Origin: Ramazzottius varieornatus
Taxonomy: Eukaryota; Tardigrada; Eutardigrada; Parachela; Ramazzottiidae
Direction of reading: 5' to 3'
NCBI GenBank assembly: GCA_001949185.1
Contig: BDGG01000005.1
Span: 496,001 to 560,000, forward strand
DNA length: 64,000 nt
Shown: piece after piece, positions 35,701-47,224 of the stretch
Position numbering within the stretch: the first letter of the stretch is position 1
Layout of the letters: each line of letters opens with the position of its first letter
The notes under the pieces: model-generated
Told to the model about the DNA's origin: nothing
The model's input: the letters and a program-made list of their open reading frames with translations, nothing else
Database searches by the model: none
Program-made: the position numbers and the translations under genes

Positions 35701-36672
35701 GTCGGTTCGACGAGGGACTTCGTTCTTCCGGAAAACGTTCACCACATCGAAGTGATAACCTGCCATTATTCAAAATTACTCGCTCCCCGTGAGGTTTTCC
35801 CGTTCGACCTGCCCATGCATAATGTAGCGCAAAAGCAGGCGCGCGAACACGATATGAATAATTTCACGGGACTTTGGACTCACCGGATGCACCCACCACT
35901 CACCATCCGCATTGCAATCCTTGAACGCGGTCACTGCAATCTCAGAACATCCGTGTCAAAACTTTACCCGCTTCTGAATTTGTCATTTTCAGACGAAAAC
36001 ACTCTTTATAAACTGTATTTGAGAGTGTTTCCGCCTCGTTCAAATCGAATTTTCTTGGGTTAATCTCAATTGCTCGATCTGTCCACACTCGATAACAGCT
36101 AATTATATTAGTAACTTACGCTTTGCGTCGAAGCCTTCGTTAGCCCAAGTCGGACATGGAATGAAGGCCCGAGTTCCTGCCAACGTGTCATTCCAGCATC
36201 CCCATCCGTCAAAGGTCCGATTACAGTAGACCTGACCTGTGATCACAAGATGCAAGTTGCGTCATTCAGTTTATTTTCCAAGGCCAGTTTTATTAATTTT
36301 GCTTCTTTATGCAGTATCTGAGAGACCGGCAAGCGATGAGTAAATAGACATTGTTATTTTAAGTGGCGCACACTTCCAGTCACCATCAACGTGAACGTGC
36401 GCCACTTGGATAAACAGCCAGCTGATAACATCGGCATAGTGCGCCACTTGACATAACCGATCTCGTGCGTTTCGTTTGCGGATCTTCCAATTTTGCTTAC
36501 CGTCTTGCGGATAGGGTTGGTCGAAGATTTTGTCGCGGCACTCGGACAGCGCCGCATGTTGTTTGGCGATAAACTCAAACTTATAATGGGGCAGCTCATC
36601 AATCACTTCGTCTCCCTGTAACTCGATTTCCTCCTCCGTTTCATTGTGAGCAGCCAGATAGATATCCTCCAT
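32726..36672 (-). CDS. Class B GPCR, calcitonin/DH31 receptor-like
   Basis: A secretin-family neuropeptide receptor. Exons: 36672-36501, 36236-36120, possibly 35933-35904 (30 nt), 35634-35578, 35307-35089, 34772-34714, 34093-33868, 33464-33393, 33244-33086, 32965-32726. The extracellular hormone-binding domain shows YCNRTFDGWGCWND and ETGNPWSNYTTC. Membrane part: LVGYSISLFFLLISLFIFCY, FVSFIVHNIVWIIHD, MFCEGLYLHTVLVVAF, IGWGLPIIPAVSYG, NLIFLCNIVRVLITK, ATLILVPLLGLQYILFPFRP and LFVSLIFCFFNGEV. The last motifs match insect DH31 and vertebrate calcitonin-receptor-like proteins best. The tail is Ser/Thr-rich. No signal peptide is seen in the first listed exon, so a 5' exon is probably missing. The hormone-domain phase does not close perfectly around the 30-nt exon. 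Confidence 0.87.
34395..34632. repeat. Palindromic MITE-like repeat, divergent copy in receptor intron
   Basis: The right end (AACGATCTTGTCGAGTTTGT followed by TTGCCGATCGA) matches the right arm of the copies at 2300 and 12540. The left part is diverged or composite. It is inside the receptor intron 34094-34713. Confidence 0.5.
36350..36485. repeat. Palindromic MITE-like repeat, copy in receptor intron
   Basis: AAGTGGCGCACACTTCCAG is followed by GTGCGCCACTTG, then a second GTGCGCCACTTG about 35 nt later and a CTCGTGCGTTTCGTTTG end. It lies within the receptor intron 36237-36500. Confidence 0.6.
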
Positions 36673-39600
36673 CACAGTCAGAAGCGCGTGAAGTCCGTAA
36701 GCGCATTTATCTCTATCTTTCCTCCACAAAAACTCTCATCGGAAAACCTCATCTGTCAACAGCAAAAGACGTGCCGGTCAGAATAATACCCCAATCATTC
36801 TCCATAAAATCCGTACTGAGCGATTATTAAATAGTCGCGCCACACATACGGTACGATAATTGTACTACGTCGGTGGAATAGCGAAAAAACATCACATTGA
36901 CAGACCAAGACAGCGCCAAAGCCAGAGGAGTAAAACGTCGTTAATAAACCTTCCGCCTCGATTAATAGGGCAATAATTTCCCGTTGGGCCTACTGCGCAA
37001 TCCAACCCCGCAAAGAGAGGTTGGTTCTCGCTGGCATCACTGCACGGTCATGATTGATGCATAATAACAACTGTCCTTTTACTAATAATTCCCCTCACGA
37101 CCTTGTGAGCCATCATAATGCACGGCGGGAATAAGGAAAGGAATAAAGCATTATGTGTCTCTTCCTCATTGACAACGGAAAAGCCGTCAGCAGCTCAAGA
37201 GACTCGCCGATAAAGGGACTCACTTCTCCATTTCGAGCTTTTCAGCACGATCATTATTATCACGATAAGCAAAAGTCTTTTTGAATCATCGCAAACGATG
37301 CCTGCCTTACGTGCCGGGAACCCTCTTCACATCTTGAGCCCAGCCATAACACCAACGTGCTTACATGTATTCCGACTACAAATCCAGGCTGTTACACGGT
37401 TATTGTGTTTCGTCAAAGCAGCGGAGAAGCACAGGAAGATTGAAATAAGAGGAAGACTCAAATAAGGGGAAGACAGTTACAATGCCGGCGGACATGCGTC
37501 ATTAGGCTCTGCTGCACACTGATCAACCCTGGCGACCTTGTTTCGATGCGTGTATATTCCACGAATATCCAAAGCGATCCGGCACTGAAACCCTGGTATC
37601 TTGAAAGGTAGCAAGAAAATTCACAGCTTCCCCGATAAGTTCAAGGGATATTCCAAGCTCCATTGGAGAATATTACACGGACCGAAAGTCGACCAAAATA
37701 AACTCAAACGGCAGTTTCCGAAATGTATAACATATTAAACGGATAAAGTTTCCCCGCCCACACCACCAACTTCTTCTCGGGTTCCTTGACGATGTGCCAC
37801 ATGCAGCGATCACTCAAAACCGTGACGCTTCGCGAAATCACATGCAACGGGAGCTGCATGCACTGCAACAAGGTTCTCTGAGCTTCCCTGTGGGTTTCTG
37901 AAGATGCTCAGCGTGAAGACTCGAGCAAGCGGAGTCTCTATTCCACTTGCGCACAAGCCTGAAGCCTCCAGCCAGTATACAAGATGATCAGGAGGAAGAG
38001 CTACAGATCATGCTGCTTTTAGTGACAGTGTGTATGTGCTTCTGGCTCTTCGTGACTCTTTGTAAAGGACACTGCGGTAACGTGTTCACAGATCGTCAAG
38101 TTAACCTTGCGGAATCCTGTATCGTACCAACACAAAGATCACCGCCCGAGCGTTGAGAGATGGGCGTACTGTAATTTCTCTGGAGACCCTTCGTGTACGT
38201 TCGGCCTTTCCCCTCTCTAATGACCTTTCATATTAGCTCCGAAACCCAACCGTGAATCAAAACAGGATACCCGCGTGCCAGCTTCCGTAAACTTACTACT
38301 ATCAATGTCAATCACGCAACTGCCTAGTGCTGACATCTAATAGATCTCTCTGTGGACATGTATGGCTGATGTATGCACGTGGGAAATTGATAGACCATAT
38401 CGGTGATAAATAGTCATAATAACAAAACAGGCGATAAAAAATCTGGCGTTACTCGGTCCTGAAGACATAATAAACATATTTTGACGGTGCGGTGACACGA
38501 ACTGTCGGGAATCTGACTTGCAATAGGTTAAACCCGTATATATCATATGCGGACATGTCACCGGGAAGACCTCGTCCATCAAAAGCGTTCAGCTTACGTC
38601 CTATCGAAAATTTGAAATTTATCAAAAGTCAATACAACATTTACTCAAAAAAATTCTGATGTAATTTTAAACGGAGCTAAAAATTCGACATGAACGTAAA
38701 ATACAGTTATTTTTATCGCTGAAGAATAAATTAACTAAATCATATTTGGCTTTTACCAGACAGTTCACGTTTACAGGGAGAAATTCGCGTACGCTGTTTT
38801 CCTTGAAAAGCTACTTTAAGATAATTAAACATCACGTCTGTTGCTTTCTTAGATGTTGGAAACCGCATTACTGCGTGTGATATAACCAACAGGTTGTCAC
38901 ACACAAAAAATGGACCTGGTGTAGGGCGGAAGCGTACACTGCGCTGCCAAAAGACATCCAACTGACATCGTAAACGCCGGAGAAAGAAGCCGGCGGAACA
39001 TCAGTTGTGCAGCACGACACATGCTTGACACTCAAAAAGTACGACGTAAATGAGAGGACGTGAAAAGAGATGATGGCCGTCATCAAAGAATATCCAAATT
39101 GACAATAATTGGACGCCTAAAAAAAGAATCTCTTCTCGAACGCGAGGAACTCCACAAACGGAGACCTTCGATGCTGGCAAGGCTCGCTCGTCAAGCGTGA
39201 CGTAATTACAGATAATTTCAAGGACCTCGACAAAAAAGAATTCGGCTTTGTCATGAATAGATCGCATTAAGAAGTGTGACAAAAGCAATTATCTTTGGCC
39301 ATAACCAGTGATGCAACCTCCAAGTTTCCTGCCTGTTTAGGGGGAATCTTGCGAAGCCGAGTTTGAATTACCTCAATAGGATAAAGCCGAAGGTGACTCG
39401 ATTCAAGTATCAACGAATAATAAAAGTCAAGTTGCTGAACTTGAAGTCCATACCCGAAGCACTTTGAAATCGACTCCGAAATTTTTCTTGCACATGCGAT
39501 GCAATCTTTGTTTCACCGGTTAAAGTACGAGCAACAGTTACGCCTCGAAAAGACTCAAAGCAGCAAAGCGTCTAGCTTAATTCTGCTTGTCAACACACAA

Positions 39601-41748
39601 GCTTGTCATACAGTACACGAAACGAATAAGCTTAGAACCTACCAGAAACGGACTGAAGAACGATAGCAAAACGTACACACGTTCAACGGGCGATCGGAAC
39701 TCAGAAAGACACCGCCACTGGTCCGTCAAGACAACTCGACGAGGGAAACATCTCCCACGATATAAGATGCAGATCTGTAAATCAAAGCGTCGACTATTGT
39801 GGCGCAGCAAGCTGGCAAAACGAAGCCGGTGGAATGAGAAATCTTTAGTGCCAATCAAAACTTGTTGCGTGAATATCTGGGAGTCAGCAAGGGCAGGATC
39901 TGCGGAACATAAACATCAATAGAAAAGACCTCAACTCACTCATGCAAAGCATCCAGTCAATAAACAACTGGAAGGAAGTACGCGTACAGGCGTGCGAGCA
40001 GTTTGTTCTGGTTGTGGGTATTTCCGGCGACCTCGGATATCGCAAAGGAGACTTACAACGCAGGCTTCGTTAAGTGCCACCCATAAAAGAAGTTCGCCTG
40101 ACAAGTTCTGTCCTAAAAACCATCGACAAGTACTGTATGTGCTATCGCTGCCATCATGGTACGGAATTTTACTGTGACGAACCTTCCTTGCCGTACTCGA
40201 ACTGCCCGTAGGGTTTTCCGGTACAAAGAGCCTCCTTGTTGATCGACTAATTCTTGCTGTGTTGCTGTTGTACCACAACACTAACTGACTGAGCTGCATT
40301 AGCATAAATAAAAAGCAAAGATTGGTACTGTAATCCGCTCGTATCTCTGTTGTCGAGTACTAGGCAGACAAACAACAGATCTCTGTCGTATGGTGCGATG
40401 CGGACACGAGGAACAAGGGCTGCATTCCACCGCGATGACGTAACCCGTACGTTACGTCAGGCGCCAGTAAATCTGACCAAGGGCTTGTTGTTGTTTTTGC
40501 CTTATGTCGCAGTATCTGGCATACTTTCGCGTACAATGCCCCATCTTACTAAACATTTTCTTACGCTTTTACGTACAGTACCTGGAGGGAGTCATGACTT
40601 TTAGTTCTGCTGTAGGCTGCAAAATGGCTAGCTGTGACGTTATCTTGAGCATCGCGGACCTGCAACAGAAAAGAAGGGACGATATGTCCAGTTCTCTTCT
40701 TTCAAATCTTCTAACATTCATTCATGCAGATAACACTGTGAGGAAGATCTCCGAACAGATGTCGCCGTCACATTCAGTAAGATTCAAGATACCGTAAGCT
40801 GGTGGATGCAGGAGCAAGAAAAGCAGCTCACGTGCGGCGGAGTGTGGCAACTTCCGTTGACGGTTGCTGTGGTCAGAGTGAGCCACATTGGATTGCTTAC
40901 CTGGCTCATAGTACGTGGTCGCAAGCTTGCAGTCCGGCTTTTCCTTGTGAATTCTGGTAGCGCTGCCGAAGTCCACGGGCCTGCAACAGCCGACAGGTAA
41001 AGCTGCGAGTAATGTTAAATTTTCCGGGCGATGCTGGAGTTCCAAACTCCTCATTGTCTAATCTGTACTTACCTCAGTACATGGTTCGATGTGCTTTGCA
41101 ACAGGTGACCCGCTTCCGGCATCAGACCTTTACTGCTCTCGTAGTGTATCGTCCTCCTTATGCAGCTCAGCAAACAATCATGTTTAAGAAGTCCAGGCGA
41201 TCAGAATCTGGCTGGATAAGTTTCAACTTTTCCTTCGCGTTTGCGGTTTGCGTCGTTTGGTGCCTTTGGCGGTGCCTGGTGATGCCTCTGGTGATGCTAT
41301 AAAGCCTGCACCAGGTCGAAGGCGGGAACGGGAGTCGGTCCTGGGTTCGGGGGACTGACCCGAGTTACCCGATTCCCTTAGCCGGGTGAGGCCAGATCGA
41401 TTTGAGTCAGTTTTGCGCAAACTGTGTTGCTTACTTGCTTTCTCACTTTTGTACGATCTTCGAAGCTTTCTCTGGTCGTATACATAAACGACGTCTCCAC
41501 TGTCGGGCACCACCACTTCGCTGGATCGTCAAAGAAGTTGCAAAGCAGGTTGCATGTCCCTTATTCCATCGTGCAACTGCAACCTGTGTACGCGTGTAGT
41601 CCGTGTACCATTCTCTTTCTTCCAGAATCAGCCGAGAAAGGATTGCTGTTCGCTCCGTCTCTACTAGTGGACGATCAAAAAGACTGCTGGATACTGCGGA
41701 ATCGCACCTACGCATCTCCTGCATCGGACGAAAGCTCTTCTGAAAGAA
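36673..41748. other. Gene-poor 5 kb region
   Basis: Between the receptor gene (-) and acetyl-CoA synthetase (+) I find no conserved protein, RNA gene or clear transposon. Open frames are short and unconserved. It may hold a missing signal-peptide exon of the receptor, long 5' UTR introns and regulatory sequence. A GCTATAAAGCC lies at about 41297, some 450 bp before the synthetase start. One short open frame with a signal-peptide-like start is listed separately. Confidence 0.45.
38010..38156 (+). CDS. Small open frame with signal-peptide-like start, speculative
   Basis: A 48-residue frame starts MLLLVTVCMCFWLFVTLCKG, a convincing hydrophobic secretory leader. It continues HCGNVFTDRQVNLAESCIV and a short basic, proline-containing end. 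The Cys-Gly...Cys spacing is vaguely like an insulin-type B chain but is about three residues too long, and no A chain is visible. A GTACC donor-like site follows SCI. It could be a short secreted peptide or chance. Confidence 0.2.
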   Translation: MLLLVTVCMCFWLFVTLCKGHCGNVFTDRQVNLAESCIVPTQRSPPER

Positions 41749-44700
41749 ATGGACGACAGGCCTTATTTTCGTGGCTGCAACCCTCATCATTTGGATATCG
41801 GTTTGGACGAAAGTCACGAAACTGACGATGGCAAACCTGTTTCCTTCCGTAAACGGGAATCCAGCCATAGTCCCCATGTCGATGGAATGGGAGATTATCT
41901 GGAGAAATATAAAGAATCAATCGAAAATCCCGAAAAATTCTGGACAGACGTGGCGCGCGACTTCTACTGGCACGATACTACTGAGCGTATGAACAGACAC
42001 CAAAAGCCCATGTTTGAATCTAATCTCGACGTGCGGAAGGGGCCAATCTTCACGCGCTTCATGCCAGGAGGTAAAACAATCGCACTTGAATTCTATATAT
42101 TTTTAATCTGTATGAGCTTATTTTCAGCGAAAACCAACCTCTCCTATAATGCGCTGGACAGGAATATCGAACGAGGACTCGGAAACAAGATTGCGTATTA
42201 CTGGTACGATCGCGGGCACTCTCCATGTAAAAATGGTGCCCGATACTCAATTTCGGGAATTTATCTTCTTGTATAGGGAGGGAAATAATATCGGGGACGA
42301 AGGAAAAGTCACCTACTCGCAGCTTCTTTCGAACGTCTCAAGGTTCGCCAATGCGTTGAAGGAGATGGGACTAAAGAAAGGAGACCGAGTCGCGATCTAT
42401 CTTCCGATGATCTTAGAGCTTCCCATCGCTATGCTCGCTTGCGCCAGAATAGGCGTTATCCACTCCGTGGTCTTCGGAGGGTTCTCGGCAGATTCATTGT
42501 CTGAACGAATGATCGATGGACAGTGCAGCGTTCTCGTGACCGCAGGTTTGATTTTAAAGGAAGAACTACAATCACGTGGATTTTGGTACTGCATTATTAC
42601 TCGAGTTGAAATATTACGGGCGGAATTTTCGCTTCTCTGATCATGGATTAATTATTTTTCAGATGGTGTTTGGCGAGGAAACAAGTTCATTAACTTGAAA
42701 GAGATCGCGGACGAAGCTTGCGCGAGATGCGAAGCTCATGGTCATCCCATTACCCGGAAGTTCGTCGTCCGGCATATGGGACCCGTAAAGGCACGCCCGA
42801 ATGTTTTCAATCTATAACGAACGTAATTAAATCAAAGTCGTATAACGTCATTGACTATCGTGTTTTGCAGAGCGTGAGCAACCAATTAGCTAACAGCTCG
42901 GAAAACGGCCTGACCCATCATCCGAAGGGTCTCGGAGGAGCAGGGGACCAAAGACGAGGCTCGTTATGTACTAAAGTTCGCCAAGACGCGCTTGTCATTG
43001 CTTGGGACGACTCGATAGATCGATGGTGGCATGAGGAACTCCACAGAGCTTCCGATAGCTGTCCTGTCGAATGGATGGACGCCGAAGACCCTCTTTTTAT
43101 TCTGTATACATCCGGAAGTACCGGCAAGGTGATTATCGTTCTGCTGCATCGTGATCTTCTTTAAGTTTGCTGATTGTACGAATTTCGATACATTTTTTTT
43201 GTGGTTTCCAGCCCAAAGGCGTCTTACATACCACCGCGGGCTATATGGTTTACGCTGCCTTCACTTTCAAGTAGGCTGTGACATCTAATTTTTCCATTAA
43301 CTAAGTAGGCCTTGGCAGCCGTATAACTAATCTCGCTGAGGTGTGGGATTAGTTAGTAACATTTCTCATTTTAGATGCGTATTCGATTATCAAGAAGACG
43401 ACGTTTACTGGTGTACTGCTGACGCTGGCTGGATCACCGGGCATTCTTACTTGGTTTACGGACCGCTCATCAACGGCGTTACCGGGATAGTTTTCGAAGG
43501 TACCGCTAAGTCAGTGCCAATATGTCTTCTGGCTACTTGGTCGGAGTAAACTTGTTACCGAGCCTATTGCCGCCGGGAAATGTCTCACTGGTGTCACAAG
43601 GAACTGAGATTTCCTTCCTTATCAGGTATTCCTACCCATCCCGAGCCGGATCGATATTGGAAAGTAATTGAGAAGTACAGAGTAACGAAGTTTTACACTG
43701 CGCCGACGGTCATTCGATCCCTCATGAAGTTTGGAGAGGACCTTGTGCTCAAGTACGAAGGGAAGCGGATGATGTCAAGAATTTGTATCGATTAAACTAA
43801 CGAGTGTCTTGTTTATCTTCCAGTCACGATCGAAGTTCCTTGAAGATCTTGGGCACTGTTGGGGAACCCATCAATCCGGAAGCCTGGCTCTGGTATCACA
43901 AATACGTTGGCAATTCCCAGTGCGCCATCGTCGACACATACTGGCAGTGAGTCTCTCTGCAGTAACGTCAGTGAAAGCCTCGTTTGTCTTATAGATTATT
44001 CTATTGATTTCTTTCGAGTAGATGGGAACCAAATTGAGCGTTATCCTTCTTGTTGCTTTGCAGAACGGAAACTGGCGGCCGTAAGACAACTCGCATATCG
44101 TTTGCTTCATCAGTCACAATCGATCAGATGGGCTGACTGACTAAGTTAACAAGTTGAATGTCTTTAGACGTGATAACGCCGCTTCCCAGTGCGACGCCAC
44201 TCGAGCCCGGCTCGGCGACCCTCCCTTTCTTCGGCGTGATACCCGCAGTACTGGACGAAGACGGCAATGAAATCGACGAACCTGACTGTGAAGGGTACCT
44301 TGTTTTCAAAACAGCCTGGCCTGGTATCATGAGGACAGTTTATGGTAACCATGAACTGTACGAGAAGGTCTACTTCAAAAAGTTTCCCGGATACTATACG
44401 ACAGGAGATGGTACGGGTTGTAGGAACCAAACCGTCTATTGCTGTTTCGCTGTGTTGGTTGTGCAGAAGGTTATACTTACTAATTCCTGTTTGTTTTCAG
44501 GTTGTAAAAGGGATAAGAGAGGGTACTACTGGATAACAGGGAGGATCGACGATATGGTCAACGTTTCCGGTCATCTTTTGAGTACCGCCGAGATCGAGTC
44601 CGCTCTCGTCGAGCACCCCAGCGTTGCGGAAGCCGCAGTGGTATCACATCCCCATACGATTAAGGGAGAGTGTACCTACGGTTTCGTTACGCTCAAAGTA

Positions 44701-45028
44701 GATCATGTATTTGATCAGAAGACGGTTAATGAGCTAAAATTAAAAGGTTTGACGCCTTGACGATTTGGTGCTCTGTTATTGTGCCACGAGCCGAACCGGA
44801 AGTGAGTTAAAGCGTCTGTACTTTGCAGTGCGAGAAAAGATTGGAGCCTTCGCTGTTCCCGACTTTTTACAAGATGCTCCCGGTCTTCCAAAGACGCGAT
44901 CTGGAAAAATCATGCGGAGGGTTCTTAGGAAGATCGCCCGAGGCGACCGGAACTTGGGCGATACGTCGACATTGGCGGACCCTACGGTGATCGACTTACT
45001 ATTCAGTCTTCGCCCGAAGAATGCTTGA
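41749..45028 (+). CDS. ACSS2: Acetyl-CoA synthetase, AMP-forming
   Basis: Activates acetate to acetyl-CoA through acetyl-AMP. Thirteen exons (41749-42070, 42128-42203, 42277-42545, 42663-42784, 42871-43128, 43212-43270, 43375-43499, 43626-43752, 43824-43946, 44064-44080, 44168-44410, 44501-44746, 44829-45028) give 728 residues. Hallmarks: [36 protein letters not shown], the P-loop [44 protein letters not shown], the core motif [22 protein letters not shown], and TRSGKIMRR with the catalytic, acetylatable Lys. QTETGG is split out by a 17-nt microexon. No mitochondrial leader is evident, favouring the cytosolic/nuclear form; the first ~60 residues are variable. Confidence 0.94.
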
Positions 45029-46151
45029 GTGTACGTCGAGCTCGATTAAGTTATAGTTTAAAATAGTGCCCAGTTTACGTGTTTTCGAGTGACCCAGGCG
45101 AGTACCCGCTCCGTTTCTTAATTGTTTTAGCATTCCAGTCAAGTTGGAATTACCTCAGGTGGAATTCTGGCCAGTGTTTTAATTTTTCGCCTTTTTTCTT
45201 GAATGGACTGCCAGTAGCTTGGATCTTTTCAGATGGCGACTATTTCACTCACGTTCCCGTTTTCGCGAAAAATACATAGTATAAAGTTCGAGGATATTCT
45301 CAGACGAGCACGCTGAAAAGGAACGCACGTGGTCAGCATGGACAGCTTGGCGACTGCGGCTGCAGCCTCTGTGAAAAGAATTTACTTTCATTCATTCTCA
45401 AGAGCAAGAAGAGTCAGCACGGTATTTACGCAGGAATGTTGAACAGCTGGACGGACAGCATTCCTGATGCTTTGTTCACATGATTATCGATCGATCTGTC
45501 GGTGTCGTCTTTCTCCGAAGTGAAGCACGGGTCAGTTTGACCAACAGTTTTCGCCACAAACGGCACCCGCTTGGACCAGTCGATTGGTTTGGTGGCTCGC
45601 ACTCGTAGATACCACGGTGCAGGGATGTGGCGGCCTTTTCAATCAAGGCCAAACCGGATGGTCTCCGATTCTGCCGTGACTAGCTGCTGACTAGTCTGCC
45701 CCACCAAAAGTGTCTCACCCGAGGAAATCACGGTGGTTGATGGCCATTTTGTAAGCCGTATCGTGAGCTGAATCTAGTCTACACGAATTAATCCGATTTA
45801 AAAACAGAAGTGATTGAAGTTTTCTGCTCTGACTCTGGAGTTATTCTGGGACGTCCACTTCTATTCTTTGTTGGAGCCAACATTCGTAAGGCGTGGATCT
45901 GTTTACTTGCTCGGGAATCAGCTGGAGCAGTTTGGAACGGAAGTCGTCTCAAGCCTGAAGGTAAGACTCGAAACAACGTAATTCACTGGAACAACGTAAG
46001 TCTGTATGCGAAAACGAATGCTGAAATTAGAGACTGGAGAAGTACATTGATCCATTCTTCAGGGAATTCTAAGCGGCTGATCCTGAAGAGGAATTCTCTG
46101 CCTGTCGTAGATAAGCAAGCTGTGTTAGGACGCTGGTCTCGGAGTAGGAGT
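45029..46151. other. Intergenic and 5' UTR region before BCL-2 gene
   Basis: The frame 45810-46151 is open upstream of the chosen start but unconserved. It contains likely 5' UTR splice sites (a GTAAGA donor at ~45961 and an acceptor TTCTTCAG near 46062). No independent gene is seen. Confidence 0.4.
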
Positions 46152-47224
46152 ATGAACATGGCTGATGTTCTGGACGGCGGTCAAGCTATCCCAGATGCTG
46201 ATGACTTACGTATCAACGTGATCCCCAACTCCCTATCTGGATCCCCTTCGAAAAAAAACCCTCTTCTGTTGTCAATCCAAATACCGCAGAACCACATCGA
46301 ATCAACGGGACGCCAAAATATCCCGCGGTCCGCTGCAGCTGGCAGTAAGCCTCAAGCATCGCCAAAGCCAAAAGCGTCACCATCGAGAGCATCTCCCAAA
46401 AGAAAAGTCGATGAATTCGAACAGTCCACCACATTTCTCGTTACTTCGTTCGTTAACTATCGTCTGAGAAGGCTGAAAGCAGAAACCAAGGCAGAACTTT
46501 TCGCGAACCCTAAACTTCGACGACGCACATATCCATGGACTTCAAACACCAACCGCGCCCTAGAAGGTGGGCAAGCTCTCAGTGTTCTCTTCCTCTGTCA
46601 CGATCTAATGCTGTGTTTTAAATTCAGATGGACCAAGAATCGCACCTCGCTTGGGCCAAGTGGATAAAGTAGCGGAAGCCCTTCAAGCTCTAGGTGACCA
46701 TCTGGACTCGCGCTACTGGCAGTCCTTCGAAGAGGCATTTCCGGCGGACTGGTTCGACTCTAACACCACCGAAGAACTTCGAAACAGGTTCCTGGACATG
46801 TCTCAAGATCTCTACTCTAATGTGCAAGATGTAGAAGACGAAGCCCTGTACGAGGAAAAGATTAACTGGGGACGAATCATCACTCATTTCTGCTTCACAT
46901 CTCAGCTAGCTACAGTTGCTGTCCTGTCCAAACAGTACGAGCTGGTTAATCAGTTAACAGGCTGGTTGACGCAGTTCATCACTCTCCATCTTCGAACGTG
47001 GATCGAGCATCATGGAGGATGGGTAAGCTATCTTTTCCAAATTATTTTAAGGTGTTAAATGGATTTCTGTTTTGCAGGAGGGACTGGTAGATTACCGCAG
47101 AGTACTGTTAGGCAAGTCGAAGCAGGAGGACTCCGCTGTCGACCTGGCGTCCAGCGTGATCGCGGGAGCTGTGCTGGGTGTCTTCAGCTTCTTAGCGTTT
47201 AGAAACTACTCCAACTCGAACTGA
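46152..47224 (+). CDS. BCL-2 family protein, BAK/BOK-like
   Basis: A multidomain regulator of mitochondrial outer-membrane permeability. Three exons (46152-46566, 46628-47022, 47078-47224) give 318 residues (316 from the second Met). Residues 1-90 are a disordered basic Ser/Pro/Lys-rich extension. A BH4-like helix is at 94-108 (TFLVTSFVNYRLRRL), BH3 at about 153-166 (VAEALQALGDHLDS, with the invariant LxxxGD), BH1 around 212-230 (INWGRIITHF), BH2 at 262-277 (TWIEHHGGWEGLVDY), and a C-terminal membrane anchor at 297-311 followed by a short polar tail. The BH3 and the TW...GGW BH2 look most like BAK/BOK. Pro- or anti-apoptotic activity cannot be decided from sequence. Confidence 0.9.

Noticed and set aside
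39577-39922. Overlapping open frames on both strands in the gene-poor region
   Set aside because: Composition is low-information, there is no domain or splice support, and the frames look random.
45810-46151. In-frame upstream extension of the BCL-2-like gene
   Set aside because: It starts only with GTG, contains likely 5' UTR splice sites, and shows no family similarity. The ATG at 46152 or 46158 is preferred.
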